Source of the DNA: Euperipatoides rowelli
Taxonomy: Eukaryota > Onychophora > Udeonychophora > Euonychophora > Peripatopsidae
Direction: 5' to 3' (one strand)
NCBI GenBank assembly: GCA_003024985.2
Contig: PXIH01S0049970.1
Length of the DNA stretch: 11,545 bases
Shown here: in pieces, positions 1 to 7,965 of the stretch
How the letters are laid out: every line of letters starts with the position of its first letter
How positions within the stretch are numbered: the stretch's first letter is position 1
Notes under the pieces: model-generated
The model's input: the letters and a program-made list of their open reading frames with translations, nothing else
What the model was told of the DNA's origin: nothing
Databases searched by the model: none
Made by a program: the position numbers and the translations under genes

Positions 1-269
1 CTGTTTGTACCTAATAGTGTTTATTTTAGTTTGGATGTTTAAATACACATTGGATATTGTTATTACTGCGCGGGAAATAAAACCCAGTTTCAATACTCTC
101 ATCAAAAATAAAGATGAAAAATCCCTAACTGCCAAATAATCCTATTAGAGTGCTCTAATACTATTATTTAGTTTTCTGATTTTTTTATGATATCTATCTG
201 ACTATTGTCAATATCTATAACTACATTATTCATCTTGTGCACAATAAATGTTGTTGAATAACTTTAATT
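1..269. other. AT-rich noncoding flank, possible LTR/3' end of the minus-strand Ty3-like element
   Basis: No coding region is visible. On the minus strand this DNA lies directly downstream of the Pol stop codon at 270-272, and the coding end overlaps a purine-rich stretch (about 283-296 read on the minus strand) that could be a polypurine tract. In an intact Ty3/gypsy element the 3' LTR would follow here. I see no clear TG...CA boundary and no second LTR copy in the window, so the LTR reading is an inference. It holds a short hairpin at 143-160 with 8-bp arms and a 2-nt centre. Confidence 0.35.
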
Positions 270-850
270 TTAAATAGTTGGCCCTCCTCTATTTCTCAAG
301 AAATAGTTATGTTTTACTTCAGGTGATTCAGGTTTTGTTTCAGACTGAACTGCAACTTCTTTATCCTTTAAAACACCGAGGCCCCAATAATCTTAGTTTT
401 AGAGCGTAAGAAATAACCTGCAGAAGTATCACTCACACTAAGTTCACTGGATGGCACTGAAAAGATATCAATATTTTTATAACTGGCCTCAGTTACTGAC
501 TCTATAATTTTAGTATAACAATCACTTTCATTATTATATGGTAACTCCATAGGTTTAGTATGTAATCTCCTGTTCCATACTACAGTAGCAGCTTCTTCAT
601 CAATGATTTTACCGTCTACTGTTAAAAAAAATGGGTTTGTCAATTAAATTTACAGGAGTAGATTCACTAACGGGTAAACTCAGGTATTCCCTCAACTAAA
701 GGTTCGTCAGAAATATCATCCAAAATAGGACGTCCAAAATAGGGCTTAATTTTATCCACATGGGCTCTTTTAATAATGGCTGGTCTGTTTATATCCTGAA
801 AGATTAAGCCTTGGGCTTTTACTATGAGTGAGCTCCAAATCCACTAATTT
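270..850 (-). pseudogene. Decayed Ty3/gypsy-like Pol C-terminus (integrase tail)
   Basis: Read on the minus strand, this is the last part of a retrotransposon polyprotein. An open frame from about 850 to 670 contains AHVDKIKPYFGRP, which resembles the end of the integrase C-terminal region in Ty3/gypsy elements, where an H-V-x-x-h-K-P-Y-F pattern is common. It stops at 667-669 with tandem stops. The reading continues in other frames: a 643-368 stretch rich in acidic and polar residues ending near GYFLRSKTK, and then a final stretch that ends HNYFLRNRGGP with a stop at 270-272. Such an aromatic-L-R-N/S-R ending is typical of Pol tails in this superfamily. At least two to three frame changes are needed, so it is dead. 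Upstream integrase, RT and gag are absent: homology ends abruptly near 850 at an (ATTT)n tract, which suggests truncation or interruption by another insertion. Clade cannot be fixed from this short tail, and a BEL-like origin is less likely. Confidence 0.72.
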
Positions 851-863
851 ATTTATTTATTTA
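846..863. repeat. (ATTT)n short tract at the edge of the Pol fragment
   Basis: Four ATTT units lie exactly where the minus-strand Pol homology ends. Read on the minus strand this is an (AAAT)n run following noncoding DNA at about 864-960, which is how the simple-repeat tail of a LINE or SINE looks. No body of such an element is recognised, so that reading is only a suggestion. Confidence 0.6.
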
Positions 864-1575
864 AGTTATACACGTTTAGGTCGGTGACCTATTACATGTG
901 AGGCAAAGTTCCAAAATTATTTATTGAAAAGTTGTACAAGAACCTTGGTCTTGTTACATTAAGTATAAACAAAGTAAACAATAATTTTACAGATAAACTA
1001 TGGCAAAGATATTAAACATAAACAAATTATTTTAATTTTTTGAAGTTTAATAGAGTAATTTGAATTCCTAATAGCCTACTGTAGATGCAAAATGTTACAC
1101 AAATTTAAAAATCTAAAAAAACATTTTTGTCGCTACAATCTAGTGTAAGATTAGAACTCCCAATAGTACACTAGATTGGGTATTAATTAATATAAATTAA
1201 AAATTCATACTTTTAAATGTTTCTATATTGTTTAGCTCAAATTAGCCACAGAAAATTAAACACAATGTGCGTTCAGACGATGCATGATGCATCAAAACTT
1301 GGGTGTCGTCGGGTCTCTGTTAGAAAGTGTGCCACCTATATTTTCATAACTTTAATTACCCTGTTTGGCGGTTTTCAGTATATGCGCTTTCGATACTATC
1401 TTTTTCTAGTACACTGTATTCTATGCTTGAACTGTTGAGAAATATAAAAAATTTTACTGACACAAAAATATGGTCTCAAACTTTAGAGATTAATATTTCA
1501 CAGATGGAGAAGAATAAGAAATTCCGTTTTCACAAAAAGATCAAATAATTCATTGTAAATCCATTTAAAATAATG
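864..1575. other. AT-rich noncoding interval without a recognisable gene
   Basis: More than 700 bases with no supported gene. Two overlapping small open frames near 1217-1548 encode Cys-, Tyr- and hydrophobic-rich peptides without any family motif and look like chance. Visible structures are the perfect inverted repeat at 1136-1178, a 15-nt palindrome at 1279-1293 and many short A/T runs. Part of it (864-960) may be the 3' end of a minus-strand retroelement tailed by the neighbouring (AAAT)n tract, and the last stretch may be 5' untranslated DNA of the LINE that follows. Confidence 0.5.
1136..1178. repeat. Perfect 12-bp inverted repeat with 19-nt loop
   Basis: The arms CAATCTAGTGTA (1136-1147) and TACACTAGATTG (1167-1178) are exact reverse complements, separated by 19 nt. 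No transposase gene or target duplication is visible nearby. It could be a fold-back relic, a small MITE remnant, or chance. Confidence 0.7.
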
Positions 1576-2304
1576 ATATAATCCTGCATCTGACCCTCAA
1601 AAAATTGTAGAGCCAGAAGTGCTTAAATATCCAGATTTAAGCATGCAAATAGGATTTCCCTCCAGGAAGGATGCTGGAGATAGTGCAAAACAAAGTATTG
1701 AACAAAGTTACAACAATCCTCAAACTGAGAACCAAGATAATATTACTGTAATGAAAGGAATTTCTTATTCTAGGGCTATAGCCCTCCAAATGTTAGACCA
1801 TCAACTACAGGGTCAAGTCCTGTATGTGGCATCATGGTGGAAATATTGGAAGGTCTGTCATTAGATGCATATGCTTGGGCCATTTCAGATTTGACAGGCA
1901 AAGATTCAATTAGTTTTATTGGAAGAGATCTCAGAGTTGAGGTCTATATCCTTATTTTTCTGAAAACATCTGAAATGGTAGATTTGTTAGTACAAAAGGG
2001 AATATGGATGCAAAACAAATGGTTGTGTTCCAGGAGCCTGTAATCAGACTGACAGTCAGTGGTGTGCTACCTTTCTTGCCTGATTCTCTTATCATAGAAG
2101 CTTGTTCCTTTTTTGAAACATAAGTATACCCTATTCTTAGAACGGTGCCAGCAGCCATGAGACATCAGGCATTTAAAGGGACCTCTAGTTAAAAAAGAGA
2201 GATTTATCTAGTGAAGAAGTCTTTAGAAGTGGTCATTCCTGAAAAAAATAAGGGTATTTTTTTGGGGTATTGGTTATGACCTTGAGTTTTCAGCTGTAGG
2301 GCCT

Positions 2305-2355
2305 AAGTGTTTTTCTTGTGGATGTACATTGAATAAATGCAATGTACATATATTG
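2305..2355 (+). other. Degenerate zinc-knuckle in LINE ORF1
   Basis: The residues KCFSCGC, followed by TLNKCNVH, start like a retroelement CCHC knuckle (C-x2-C-G) but the remaining metal ligands are out of register. It is therefore probably a mutated knuckle. It marks the boundary between the central ORF1 domain and the polar C-terminal part. Confidence 0.55.
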
Positions 2356-2452
2356 GCTACATCTGTGATTGTGAACAAGGACTCCAACCTGAACACAGAT
2401 GTCCCAAGTGCAGGATCGGCCTCAGAAGAAACTAAAGTTGGATTGGTTGGTC

Positions 2453-2525
2453 ACATGGGGCTGGTTACTAATAAATTTGGTCAAAACAGTAACATGGGTC
2501 TGGTTGATAATAAAGCTGGTCCATA
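2453..2525 (+). repeat. 39-bp imperfect tandem repeat in ORF1
   Basis: Two copies with a period of 39 bp (starts at 2453 and 2492) encode MGLVTNKFG and MGLVDNKAG, a 13-residue repeat; a weaker third copy may precede it (VGLVGH). The period keeps the reading frame, consistent with expansion while the ORF was still coding. Confidence 0.7.
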
Positions 2526-3391
2526 ATCCTATACTGAACAATTAAATCAGACAGCAACATTGGAAATACCAAGTAAGAGCTCCTTCTTTTCCCAATGCAA
2601 TATAGGTAATTTGCCTACTCTAGACATGGTAAATGATACCTGTAGCAAGAAAAAGATTTTAATAAATCAGGTTAAGGCTGAAATGTCTCTTTTGCCAAAA
2701 CTTCTGGCTTTACAGCAGTTCCAACTAAATTAATTTCAAAGGAAGTTATTGATACCAATCAGCAACAGAGTAACTGTCAGGAAGTGTCTAGCAAGGGCAG
2801 TTTAAAGACTCGTGGCCTTTTATCTACAGAGATTATGGATAACAGGATAGAAGGTTCTGAAATTAAGAAAGCTAAGAAGTCAGAGAAAGTGATATGGGAA
2901 TGCTAACAATGGAAATGGAAGTTTCTCTTTCTCATTAAGACCAGGGTGGACAGCTTTGTCAGGAGCTTAAAGAAGAACAAGAAGGTTTATTAAGTAAATC
3001 AGGCAAGTCATGTAAGGTTTCCACATCTAGAAATGTCAATTTTAATTCAGCATCAAGTAATAAAATGGAAGTAGCTTGTAAGGAAAATAATAATGTAAAG
3101 TGTAAGATAGTGAGACAAGATTCAAGCAAAAATATCAAGGAAGGAATAAGCATTATAGAAGATTGGTATAAGAGATCATGGAATCTAAAAACATTCTCTA
3201 GCAAAAGACTAGCTGGTCAGTTTTTAATTACACATCCTAATCTGGAATCCTTGTTAGCAGCAGCTATTGAGGTTCCAAAACTGTACCCAGCAGCTTCAAA
3301 GAAATATATAAAAATAAAAGAACTTCTATAAGATGTGAAGCAGATTGTGGGTGGTCCTAGGAACACTAGAGTTCCAAAGAGGAAACAAATA

Positions 3392-4215
3392 ATGGTAGTT
3401 TCAGTAAGGAATAAAACGAGTCATTTCCATAAAAGCTTTGGCCGGATTGGCAACTAAGTTGAAGAAAATATGGTTAGATGAGTTGTATCATACACATATG
3501 GCATCAATATGTGCACTACAAGAACCCAATTTGGTCGATTCGGTTTATGATTTACAATATGGTTGTATTCATGGAATTCTACCTTTAAAACAGCAAGCAG
3601 TGTTGGCCTTTTGGCTGACAAAAGGTTATTTATTTCAGAACTAAAATTTTTTGATAAAGTGCCAGATATAATCTTAGAGATGTCAATCCGGATTGAAGAT
3701 ACTTTCAAAACATTTTTCAACCTACATTTACTACACAAAGATGCTCATGTTAGAGAGGCCTTGACAAAATGGATACAGAGATTGTTGTTTTGGGGCATTG
3801 TGGTGCACACTTTTGACAAATCTAACCAAGAGGGTGATAAAGATTGCATTTATTGAATCTGGAAGAAGATTTTGTACAGCTGCAGCCAAAAGATAAAAGG
3901 AAACCTAGTGATGTGGTAGATGTGGCTCCAATTTTCATAGTCATAGGAGATTTCAATTTGGAGTTGGAAAGGTTAGAAGAAATTCCACAACAATGGAAGA
4001 AGGTGTCGTTTAGAAACCAGGTAATCTCTATCCTTAAGCACTCTTAGTGAAACCTATATCATTATCTATGGCAGATGAACAGACCCAAGGAACTAGGGAA
4101 TCAAAAATAATTGATTATGTGTGTGTGCGCCTATAAGTTGGTCTTTTGCTATACATTCTATTCAGGTCGTCATTGTACCAGAGAGTGACCATTCATTAGT
4201 ATCAGCAAGCATTCA
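3392..4215 (+). pseudogene. LINE ORF2, APE-type endonuclease domain (broken)
   Basis: This domain would nick target DNA to prime reverse transcription. A possible ATG is at 3392-3394, but the frame soon shifts. The first recognisable stretch (3438-3644) contains ICALQEPN, matching the conserved Q-E-T/P active-site region of APE-like endonucleases. A middle portion lies in another frame (about 3563-3856). IFIVIGDFNLE at about 3931-3966 gives the G-D-x-N motif. SKIIDYVCVR at about 4100-4129 matches the S-R-I-D-Y position, and SDHSLV at about 4183-4200 is the final D-H catalytic motif. All main motifs are therefore present in order, but they fall in at least three frames with stops between, so no active enzyme can be made. 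YWRFKNELL, just downstream, is the usual bridge to the RT. The assignment to an APE-type LINE endonuclease is secure; the clade is not. Confidence 0.8.
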
Positions 4216-5619
4216 ATTGGGAAATGATCAATTTAACCCTCCATATTGGCGATTTAAAAATGAATTGCTGTTGCAACAAGATTTTGTTACTAGTATGAAG
4301 ATATTTTTATTATATAAGGTGGTAGAGGTACCAAAAGACCCCTTTGAATTTATGGTGTGGTGGGATAGTTTTAAAAGTCAGATCATGGAAGCTGCTGAAA
4401 AGTGTTGGAAAAGACAAGTAAAGAAGAGATATCACAGTCGTTCAAATGGAGGGCAGCTTCTCAAGAAAGGAAATATACAACACCTCCTCCTAAGATACAC
4501 TTACTTAAAGCAGCAGATGGGGAGATAGTGGTAGAAGAAAAGCAAATTTTAGAGATGTTAGAAGATCATTTCTCAAATCTATATTCATTATCAATGCAGG
4601 TTCAGATGCCACCCAAGGAGATGTGTTTGAACCCTATTCCCAATGAAATAGCTAGCCAGATGCCACAAATAATTCATCCATTATCAGTGGATGAATTATT
4701 TGTGGCAGCATCTGCAATGAATTTGAACAAGGCACCTGGTAAGGATGGTATCACTCTTGAATTTTATTTGAAGTTCTGGTGTATTATGGGACCATTGGTG
4801 TGTTCCTGTTTCAACAATTGCGTGACCTTGAAAAAACTGACAGGATCAGCAAGTCTAGGAGTCTTGACACTTATTAGTTATTAACAAAGGAGGAGATCCC
4901 AGACATATTGGCAACTGGTGACCTATCTCATTAATGTCTGTGGAACTCAAAATAGTTTTGAAATTGATGGTGACTAGGTTTTTGCCAGCCATGGTAGCAA
5001 TTTTGCCACAATACCAGACTGCACTCCTTTGAGGATCAATTTTTAATTCCCTGTCTGCAATCAGAGATGTGATTTCTCTACCAAGTCAATTGTTTGTTTT
5101 ATGGTATATCTTTGCCTTGGATCAAACAAAGGCCTATGATTGAGTTAGTCATGATTTTTTTGTTTCATCTGTTTAAAGTCATAAGATTGCCAAAGGTGAT
5201 GGTGAAATGGTTGAGAACAGTATACTGGATACTCCTGTACTGTTAAAAATGTGAATTCACTGCCTAGATCCTTTCCTTACAGGAGAGGTATTTGCCAGGG
5301 AGATTCAACTTCTACCTTTTTATTTGCCCTAGCTCTATAGCCAGATTTGGATGCATTACATTTAGCTTTATATGAAGAAGGTTATCTTTTTATGTCAGGT
5401 GATAGAGCACTACTTACTTCATATGCCGATGATGTTTCTTTGTTTTTGGGGAGTCTTTTTGGAGTGAAGCTAGTGTTGGATATTTTGTTTCATGTTACAT
5501 TTTCCAATGCAAAAGTAAATGTGAAGAAATCTGCAGTTTTATCAATTAATGTACCTTTTGATGAGAGAAAAGTGTGTGAAAAAATGTGGCCCCTGTGCAA
5601 GCTTTCTTTAACTCCTTAA
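4216..5619 (+). pseudogene. LINE ORF2, reverse transcriptase domain (broken, YADD intact)
   Basis: This domain would copy element RNA into DNA at the nicked target. The linker WWDSFKSQI lies near 4357-4383. An open stretch from about 4402 to 4884 holds LNKAPGKDGI at 4723-4752, the conserved RT fingers motif. Then, in a different frame, KGGDPRHIGNW, a stop and PISLMS (about 4885-4940) match the R-P-I-S-L motif. A degraded region with many stops covers 4940-5346. The catalytic palm is at 5347-5619 with SYADDVSLF; YADD sits at 5422-5433 and is unmutated. NAKVNVKKSAV, after it, matches the N-x-x-K-S/T motif that follows the palm in LINE RTs. Frameshifts near 4890 and multiple stops through 5340 disable it. 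An unusual perfect 20-bp inverted repeat (4661-4707) lies in its N-terminal part. The name is certain at the level of LINE RT. Confidence 0.88.
4661..4707. repeat. Perfect 20-bp inverted repeat (hairpin) inside the RT pseudogene
   Basis: Arms at 4661-4680 (TGCCACAAATAATTCATCCA) and 4688-4707 are exact reverse complements with only a 7-nt loop (TTATCAG). The pairing resumes for 3 bp (4658-4660 with 4711-4713) after a 3-nt bulge. The surrounding reading frame stays open across the hairpin, and the right arm encodes PLSVDELF, a plausible RT-family sequence. Confidence 0.9.
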
Positions 5620-5650
5620 ACATCCTTAAAAATCAACATCCTTAAAAATC
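5619..5650. repeat. 16-bp direct duplication
   Basis: AACATCCTTAAAAATC occurs twice head to tail (5619-5634 and 5635-5650), just after the stop that ends the YADD-containing frame. An incomplete copy of TCCTTAAA precedes it. It looks like replication slippage within the LINE. Confidence 0.8.
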
Positions 5651-6238
5651 TTACAGACACAATGGGACTCAAAGGTTGCATGAACCAGAGACACTTTGGC
5701 AAGTTATATCCCAGTTTAAAAAAATGGCTTTGTGGCAACGGGCACAGTGGGAAAACAGAAATTGTGGCCTAGATGGTCATTTTTACTTAAGATTTTACAG
5801 ACCAGTAAAGAGCAGCTGAAGCAGTTAACTAGCATTATGGTAGAAGCGATTTGGATTGGTGGTAGCACTGGCTTTCAGCAACAGAGGTGGCAGCAAAGTA
5901 TTCAATGGCTGGTTGGAAACAATTTTGCCTCATGATAAAGTAGGTTTTTGCAAATAATGATGTTTGCAAGACTATGGACCTCCAATAAGGCATCACACAT
6001 GTAAAAGTTGGCTAAGATAATTTTGTATCAATATGTAGGACCAAAAATGGGTTTGGGTATCATACATTCCAAATCAGATGACCATAAACTTTCAATGTTA
6101 CCAAAGGTATATGCAGCAGCAGTGGTGGCACTAGATAGATTGTCAATATCTATTTTTCCAAGTTCTAAGCAAGATATTTTGCAGTTACCAGCCATTAAGT
6201 CTAGATTTCTATTACAGTTAGGGAGTGGTTGGGAGTAG
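5620..6238 (+). pseudogene. LINE ORF2 C-terminal region (broken)
   Basis: Downstream of the RT palm, coding similarity continues in pieces. MALWQRAQWEN-like text appears near 5724 in one frame; an open stretch at 5732-5935 includes GGSTGFQQQRWQQSIQWLVG, and another at 6008-6238 includes VGPKMGLGI. The pattern of a Trp/Gly-rich segment with h-W-x-G, then W, then a G-L-G-I motif, matches the region after the RT in L1/Tx1-type ORF2 proteins, whose role is poorly defined. Several stops and at least two frame changes occur. I do not recognise a terminal cysteine motif or an RNase H domain here. Confidence 0.55.
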
Positions 6239-6579
6239 ATTGATGGCTAAACGTTTAAATGTAATTATAATTGGGGACATATGATTTAACACCTCATGCT
6301 ACAAGATTTTCAGAAAATCTGATTGCTACAGTAAGACGGGCAGAAGATGCCGAGGACTGGATGCCATGCAAATGATAAGGAGGCATTGTTGGATGAGAGA
6401 TCTTTTAAGAGCATAGCCCTCATCTTTTAGCTTATATTCAAGTTGAATAACTATCTTTACCAATTAACAACTGGTATAATGCCAAAATAGCTAAAATCTA
6501 AGAAGTGACTTGGAGGTAAAAAAAGGTGGAAATATTCCTTCTGAAACTTGGAGAATACTGATGGCTGTTTTAATGGTCC
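6239..6579. other. Noncoding interval between LINE and Ty3/gypsy element
   Basis: About 340 bases with frequent stops in all frames. The first part may be the 3' end or untranslated tail of the LINE. There is no poly(A) run or recognisable 3' microsatellite, so the LINE end cannot be placed. The latter part may be unique host DNA into which the Ty3/gypsy element inserted, or part of its LTR if the LTR begins further left than I placed it. Confidence 0.4.
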
Positions 6580-6742
6580 TGTGATGTATTGGCATCTATA
6601 TTGCCATGACAATGATGATTGTAAACACCCTCCAGTGGTTTTCATAATAAAGTATCAGAATAGTAATGGCCGCCTTGTGTAAGTCTCATGTTATTTGCTA
6701 ATACACACATAACACATATTTTATGAATTATAAAATATAACA
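6580..6742 (+). repeat. Putative 5' LTR of the Ty3/gypsy element
   Basis: The stretch begins TGTGATG and ends ATAACA just before the PBS-like site, so it has the TG...CA ends expected of an LTR. It holds an AATAAA polyadenylation signal at 6646-6651. The length of about 163 bp is short but plausible for Mag-type elements. No second LTR exists in the window for comparison, so the left edge is a guess. Confidence 0.5.
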
Positions 6743-6744
6743 AG

Positions 6745-6762
6745 TGGCGATGAAGATGGGAT
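6745..6762 (+). promoter_or_regulatory. Primer-binding-site-like sequence
   Basis: TGGCGATGAAGATGGGAT begins with TGG, the complement of a tRNA CCA end, 2 nt after the presumed LTR terminus and just upstream of the gag ATG. Many animal Ty3/gypsy elements carry a similar TGGCGAC-like stretch at this place. The primer tRNA was not identified. Confidence 0.5.
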
Positions 6763-6765
6763 TAA

Positions 6766-7555
6766 ATGGCTACCTTGGGGCATTTAAGTGAATTCCAGTG
6801 TGTTACGGGCATGGAGATATGTGGAAATATTGGAGCTATTTTTCCTAGCAAATGAGGTAAAGGCAGAAAAGCATGTGATGGTTTTATTAACTTTAGTAGG
6901 AAAATAAATGTACGATCTGCTAAGCGATTTAAGTACTCCTAAAAAACCAGCAGAAAAAGTTATAGTGAATTAGTAAAGTTATTAGCTGATCATCTGAACT
7001 CAAAGCCTTTGATTATTGCAGAACAATGCAAATTTGGACAAATAATGCAGGAGAAAATGAGTCGATCACACAGTACGTGGCCATTTTAAACAAATTGACT
7101 AAACATTGTGATTTTGAGGCTAACCTTGATGATAAATTAAGGGATCATTTTGTATGTGGGCTTAGAAGTGATTCTATTAGAAGGTGTTTGTTTTCAGAGG
7201 CTACTGTTTCATTTGCAAAAGCTGTGGAATTGGCAGTTGCAATGGAGGCTGCTGAGAAGAATGCAATGGAAATATGGAGGCCTAATGTGGTGAGTAGTAA
7301 CATCCACAAAGTTGTTGTGAGCAAAAAGTCGTCAAACCACATATGGAGGGATTGATGATTTGTTTTTGCTGTGGTGGAAAAAATCACAAATCAAATGTAT
7401 GCAAATACCGAGATTATGAATGCAGAAATTGTAAAAAAAAAGGACATTTGGTGGCGATATGCAGGTCAAAAAGGTTGGAAAATGGCATGGATAAAAAAGT
7501 AATTGATAAGCCCAAATGGAATAAAAAACCAACACATAATTTTGTGGATTATTAA
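6766..7555 (+). pseudogene. gag: Ty3/gypsy Gag (capsid and nucleocapsid), frameshifted
   Basis: Gag would form the particle that packages element RNA. The ATG at 6766 opens a short frame beginning MATLGHLSEF, then shifts near 6805 into a frame with ELFFLANEVKAEKHV, interrupted by a TAA at 6905-6907. Another shift near 6960 gives SYSELVKLLADH. The best-preserved part, 7026-7355, contains ITQYVAILNKLTKHCDF, DKLRDHFVCGLRSDSIRR and LAVAMEAAEKNA, which match the retrotransposon Gag domain that precedes the nucleocapsid. The nucleocapsid lies in the next frame (7343-7555) with two perfect CCHC knuckles. At least three frameshifts make it non-functional. The start is chosen because of its place right after the PBS-like site and its good fit to the family N-terminus. 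Confidence 0.85.
7361..7462 (+). other. Two CCHC zinc knuckles (nucleocapsid)
   Basis: CFCCGGKNHKSNVC (7361-7402) and CRNCKKKGHLVAIC (7421-7462) both fit C-x2-C-x4-H-x4-C exactly. They would bind element RNA. Both are intact although the rest of Gag is broken. Confidence 0.95.
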
Positions 7556-7965
7556 ACTTAACCAGAGTCGAGTGCATCGATGTTCATATGGACAAGCAGG
7601 GAAAAAAGCCAGAANTAATAAAGATGTGTGTGGAAGGTAAGTCTTTAGAAATGGAGCTTGATACGGGATCTGCTATTTCGGTCATTTCGAGTGAATTATA
7701 TAAGAGAAAATTTAACAACTTAATACTGAAGTTAACTAGTTTAATATTAAAAAGTTATACTGGGGATGTAATAGTGCCAAAAGGAATAATTAAAGTTAAA
7801 GTGGTACAAAAAAAGGAACAATGGCTAGATTTGTATGTGATACCATGTGGTGGGAGGCCATTATTGGGTAGGGATTGGTTAGCAAGATTAAATATGGAAA
7901 TTTCTATAATGGGACTTATTGGTTTTAAAAATGATTTAGCAGAGTTATTGAATGTTTTTTTCTAA
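7556..7965 (+). pseudogene. Ty3/gypsy aspartic protease (domain open, polyprotein broken)
   Basis: Retroviral-type aspartic protease that would cut the Gag-Pol polyprotein and act as a dimer. The frame is open from the gag stop to a TAA at 7963-7965. The catalytic LDTGSAISVIS includes the D-T-G at 7660-7668, and GGRPLLGRDWL near 7849-7881 matches the h-h-G-R-D-W motif at the domain end of Mag-like proteases. A local ATG is at 7588, but in the element this domain would be made as part of Pol. One undetermined base (N) at 7615 hides one residue upstream of the active site. The domain looks structurally complete, but it is followed directly by a frameshift into RT. Confidence 0.9.

Larger units (their letters stand above)
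1578..3331 (+). pseudogene. LINE ORF1 (RNA-binding gag-like protein), broken
   Basis: ORF1 of such LINEs is a nucleic-acid-binding protein that packages element RNA. Here it is spread over several frames. The first open part runs from about 1578 to 1864 with no ATG (1619 is GTG). A second, in another frame, covers 1834-2043. A third covers about 2025-2270 with in-frame stops; it contains TVSGVLPFLPDS and RREIYL-like text (KREIYLVK), in the style of the central domain of Tx1-type ORF1 proteins. It is followed by SAVGPKCFSCG at 2287-2322, which looks like the first half of a CCHC knuckle. The expected His and last Cys spacing is disturbed. The C-terminal part is polar and low in complexity, includes a 13-residue repeat (2453-2525), and ends with a Leu/Ala-rich stretch at about 3190-3331 and a TAA. 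The function is inferred from position and the knuckle; identification of the family is tentative. Confidence 0.65.
1578..6238 (+). mobile_element. Decayed non-LTR retrotransposon (LINE), L1/Tx1-like
   Basis: A single plus-strand LINE explains this stretch. Its order is ORF1 (gag-like, with a cysteine knuckle), then ORF2 with an APE-type endonuclease, RT and a long C-terminal region. The endonuclease shows LQEP, GDFN, an I-D-Y motif and SDHS in the right order. The RT shows NKAPGKDG, P-I-S-L and YADD, also in order. The two-ORF plan, an ORF1 with a central region before the knuckle, and the W-W-D-x-F-K linker between endonuclease and RT fit the L1/Tx1 group better than Jockey, I, R2 or RTE, but clade assignment is from memory of family style, not a tree. 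Many stops and frameshifts in every domain show long inactivity. Neither end is certain: no poly(A) tail or target-site duplication is evident, and the 3' limit is set only by the end of coding similarity. Confidence 0.85.

Noticed and set aside
1279-1293. Palindrome GATGCATGATGCATC
   Set aside because: Seven-base arms with no partner feature; could be chance in a window of this size.
1217-1548. Two overlapping open frames of 73 codons that could be small genes
   Set aside because: They have no family motif, biased hydrophobic/Cys content expected from AT-rich DNA, and no flanking signals; chance is enough.
7145-7577. Minus-strand open frames across the gag region
   Set aside because: They are antisense to the well-supported Gag and zinc-knuckle coding and have no motif of their own.
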